From contig SIHQ01000020.1 of NCBI GenBank assembly GCA_004762125.1, positions 26,079 to 90,078 of the forward strand: a stretch of 64,000 bases of DNA, read 5' to 3'. The DNA is from Oceanospirillales bacterium. GTDB lineage: Bacteria > Pseudomonadota > Gammaproteobacteria > Pseudomonadales > Endozoicomonadaceae. Within the stretch, counting starts at the first letter, position 1. Each line of letters starts with the position of its first letter. Positions 62,796 to 64,000 of this stretch are shown piece after piece. A model generated the notes under the pieces. That model saw only the letters and a list, made by a program, of their open reading frames with translations, did no database searches and was not told the DNA's origin. The position numbers and the translations under genes are program-made.

Positions 62796-63745
62796 ATGAG
62801 TTCAAAAAAAAAACAGTTCTTTTCCGTTTTGCTATAAAGGCTTTTTTCATATGCATTACTGCCTATAGCAGCCTGTCTGCAGGGTACGATCCGGAACCAA
62901 ATCTCCTATTTATAGAGTGCCCTCAAACTATTAAGAAAAGTGAGTTATTTACTTCGGATAAATATTGGAAGAACACCTTCGCTGACACTATTGCAAAAGA
63001 TGCCTCACAAGATTATTTTTCTTTGTTTTCTATCCACTGGTTTGATGAAAAAGATTTAATAAACGACCCTGATTTGAAGTTACATTCTGAGTGGTACGCA
63101 CAGGACGAAGACAATCAGAAAAAACTGACATGCAATTACAGGGAAACCATTAAGGCAAGATTGTTCTCTATCAGATACAAGGTATATCACGTCACCTTGA
63201 CAGTTAATGACCAGCAAGCTTTCAGGCTTGTCGACGCATCAAATGACAACTTATGGGGACCAACTGGAAATTGTTATATTTTTAAAGATGGTGATACTCA
63301 ATATTTCCCGAAATGCAGACTCATTCCCGAATTCACGCTCATTAAACAATCAGCTAGCGATGAAAACCATGAACACCAATCTCAACTAATTGTTCGCCAT
63401 GGCAACAACAGCTATCATTCGTATATCAGCCCTGTCACCAATAACGGTTTATTAGTATCAGGCCTGCCCTTAGCTGTCCCCGACAATGGACAGGTACGTA
63501 TATTTGCCGATCATGGCAATGCAACTGAAGATATTTCTCACTATTGCACAGGAATTGATGAAGAGCCGCTAGTAGTGTATTCCTCTCAACCCAAGTTAAT
63601 TAAAATCGTATCGTTGCCAGCAACAGGAACCTATCAGTGTACAGTCAATGATTTGAACTACCCTGATTGGCAGTTCTTAAAATACGCAACAACTACAACA
63701 TGCTATATTATAATACCTGTAACTCAATCACCCAGAGACGTATAA
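62796..63745 (+). CDS. Exported protein, unknown function, frame broken at an A10 tract
   Basis: GGAG lies 6 nt before ATG 62796. The zero frame reads MSSKKKQFFSVLL and stops at 62837. The +1 frame, entered within ten A at 62804-62813, is open from there to TAA 63745 without interruption. With 11 (or 8) A the product is a 316-residue protein with a proper signal peptide (VLFRFAIKAFFICITAYSSLSA). Without the shift only a TTG at 63023 could start a 240-residue piece lacking a signal. The body has about six Cys and no recognised domain. A10 tracts allow RNA polymerase slippage, so a fraction of transcripts may be in frame; DNA-level phase variation is the alternative. Confidence 0.7.
62804..62813 (+). 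repeat. A10 homopolymer at the start of an exported protein gene
   Basis: Ten consecutive A in codons 3-6. It is one base short of joining the ATG and signal peptide to the long downstream frame. Confidence 0.95.
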
Positions 63746-63838
63746 TTTGTGGGTCTCCACATCAAAACTTGAGCTCAGTTTAGGTTACGTGTTGGCGCTG
63801 CCTTCTAGAACAGTGATGTCAATGGATTTGGTCGTCCC

Positions 63839-64000
63839 TTGAAAACCGTACTGCTCCTTAGCTGGCGTGGATTAAAGTATCCTGACGCAGAATTTATCAG
63901 TGACATTGCCAGTGCTTTCAACTTTAAACGAAAAGGACTGCAAACCATTCTGGAATCAGCAGTGTGTGGAAATCCAACCTATGTTGTGGTTACCACAAAA
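63839..64000 (+). CDS. Partial ORF at window edge, unknown
   Basis: From TTG 63839 (after an in-frame TAG) 54 codons are open to the window end. The translation begins KTVLLLSWRGLKYPDAEF and continues with a natural composition to YVVVTTK. No ribosome site is visible and no family is recognised. It may instead be an internal piece of a decayed gene. Confidence 0.35.
   Translation, partial: MKTVLLLSWRGLKYPDAEFISDIASAFNFKRKGLQTILESAVCGNPTYVVVTTK

Overview
The window looks like chromosomal DNA of a Gammaproteobacterium of the Oceanospirillales, most likely an Endozoicomonas-like animal symbiont. The basis is indirect: a Pseudomonas/Oceanospirillales-type gyrA-serC-pheA-hisC-tyrA::aroA block, prfB-lysS-TetR and ubiG-mupP-yciK blocks, about 44-46% GC, and an accessory load of large secreted proteins (collagen-like, giant multidomain, Thr-rich) plus decayed IS copies. 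No 16S gene or other taxonomic marker is present, so the genus is an inference.

Layout. 1-4.9 kb: aromatic amino acid and serine synthesis on the minus strand. 5.2-8.3 kb: an accessory insert between serC and gyrA, made of an IS200-type tnpA remnant and a two-gene unit for a secreted beta-helix protein and a signal-bearing GT34-like glycosyltransferase. 8.7-14 kb: gyrA, then ubiG-mupP-yciK. 14-20 kb: a tandem P4-type phosphatase whose second copy has lost its catalytic motif, a promoter-bearing 5' half of tRNA-Arg(ACG), a GlcG/HbpS-like protein, nhaC-ansA behind a perfect FNR/Anr box, and a lipoprotein. 20-23 kb: IS66-like remnant, collagen-like secreted protein, ung. 23.8-27.4 kb: TetR regulator, lysS, and prfB with its programmed +1 frameshift. 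27.4-31 kb: a gene-poor stretch with a small amber-split secreted ORF and regulatory palindromes, then a solute-binding protein and a secreted amine oxidase. 31-34 kb: dinG-like helicase, DUF1145, ychJ. 34.7-38.7 kb: TAXI-TRAP transporter behind a second class II-type FNR/Anr promoter. 38.9-47 kb: one gene for a 2709-residue exported protein. 47-59 kb: mostly conserved genes (yhhQ, Fur-boxed siderophore-interacting protein, DUF294 sensor plus exonuclease, DUF885 peptidase-like, acyltransferase, two Nudix enzymes, CorB/CorC-like protein). 59-64 kb: secreted and membrane proteins, two of which are put out of frame by homopolymer tracts (G8 and A10).

The most unusual items are: (i) the giant exported protein, with a nucleotidyltransferase-like motif and NLS-like lysine clusters; (ii) two neighbouring genes broken exactly at homopolymers, which suggests phase variation, transcriptional slippage, fresh pseudogenes or assembly error; (iii) three perfect TTGAT-N4-ATCAA boxes, two of them at ideal class II spacing from a -10 element; (iv) the transcribable 5' tRNA half; (v) the pseudo-enzyme half of the tandem phosphatase. 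Together the secreted and transport genes fit a host-associated, oxygen-fluctuating life using amino acids and organic acids, but that reading is an inference.
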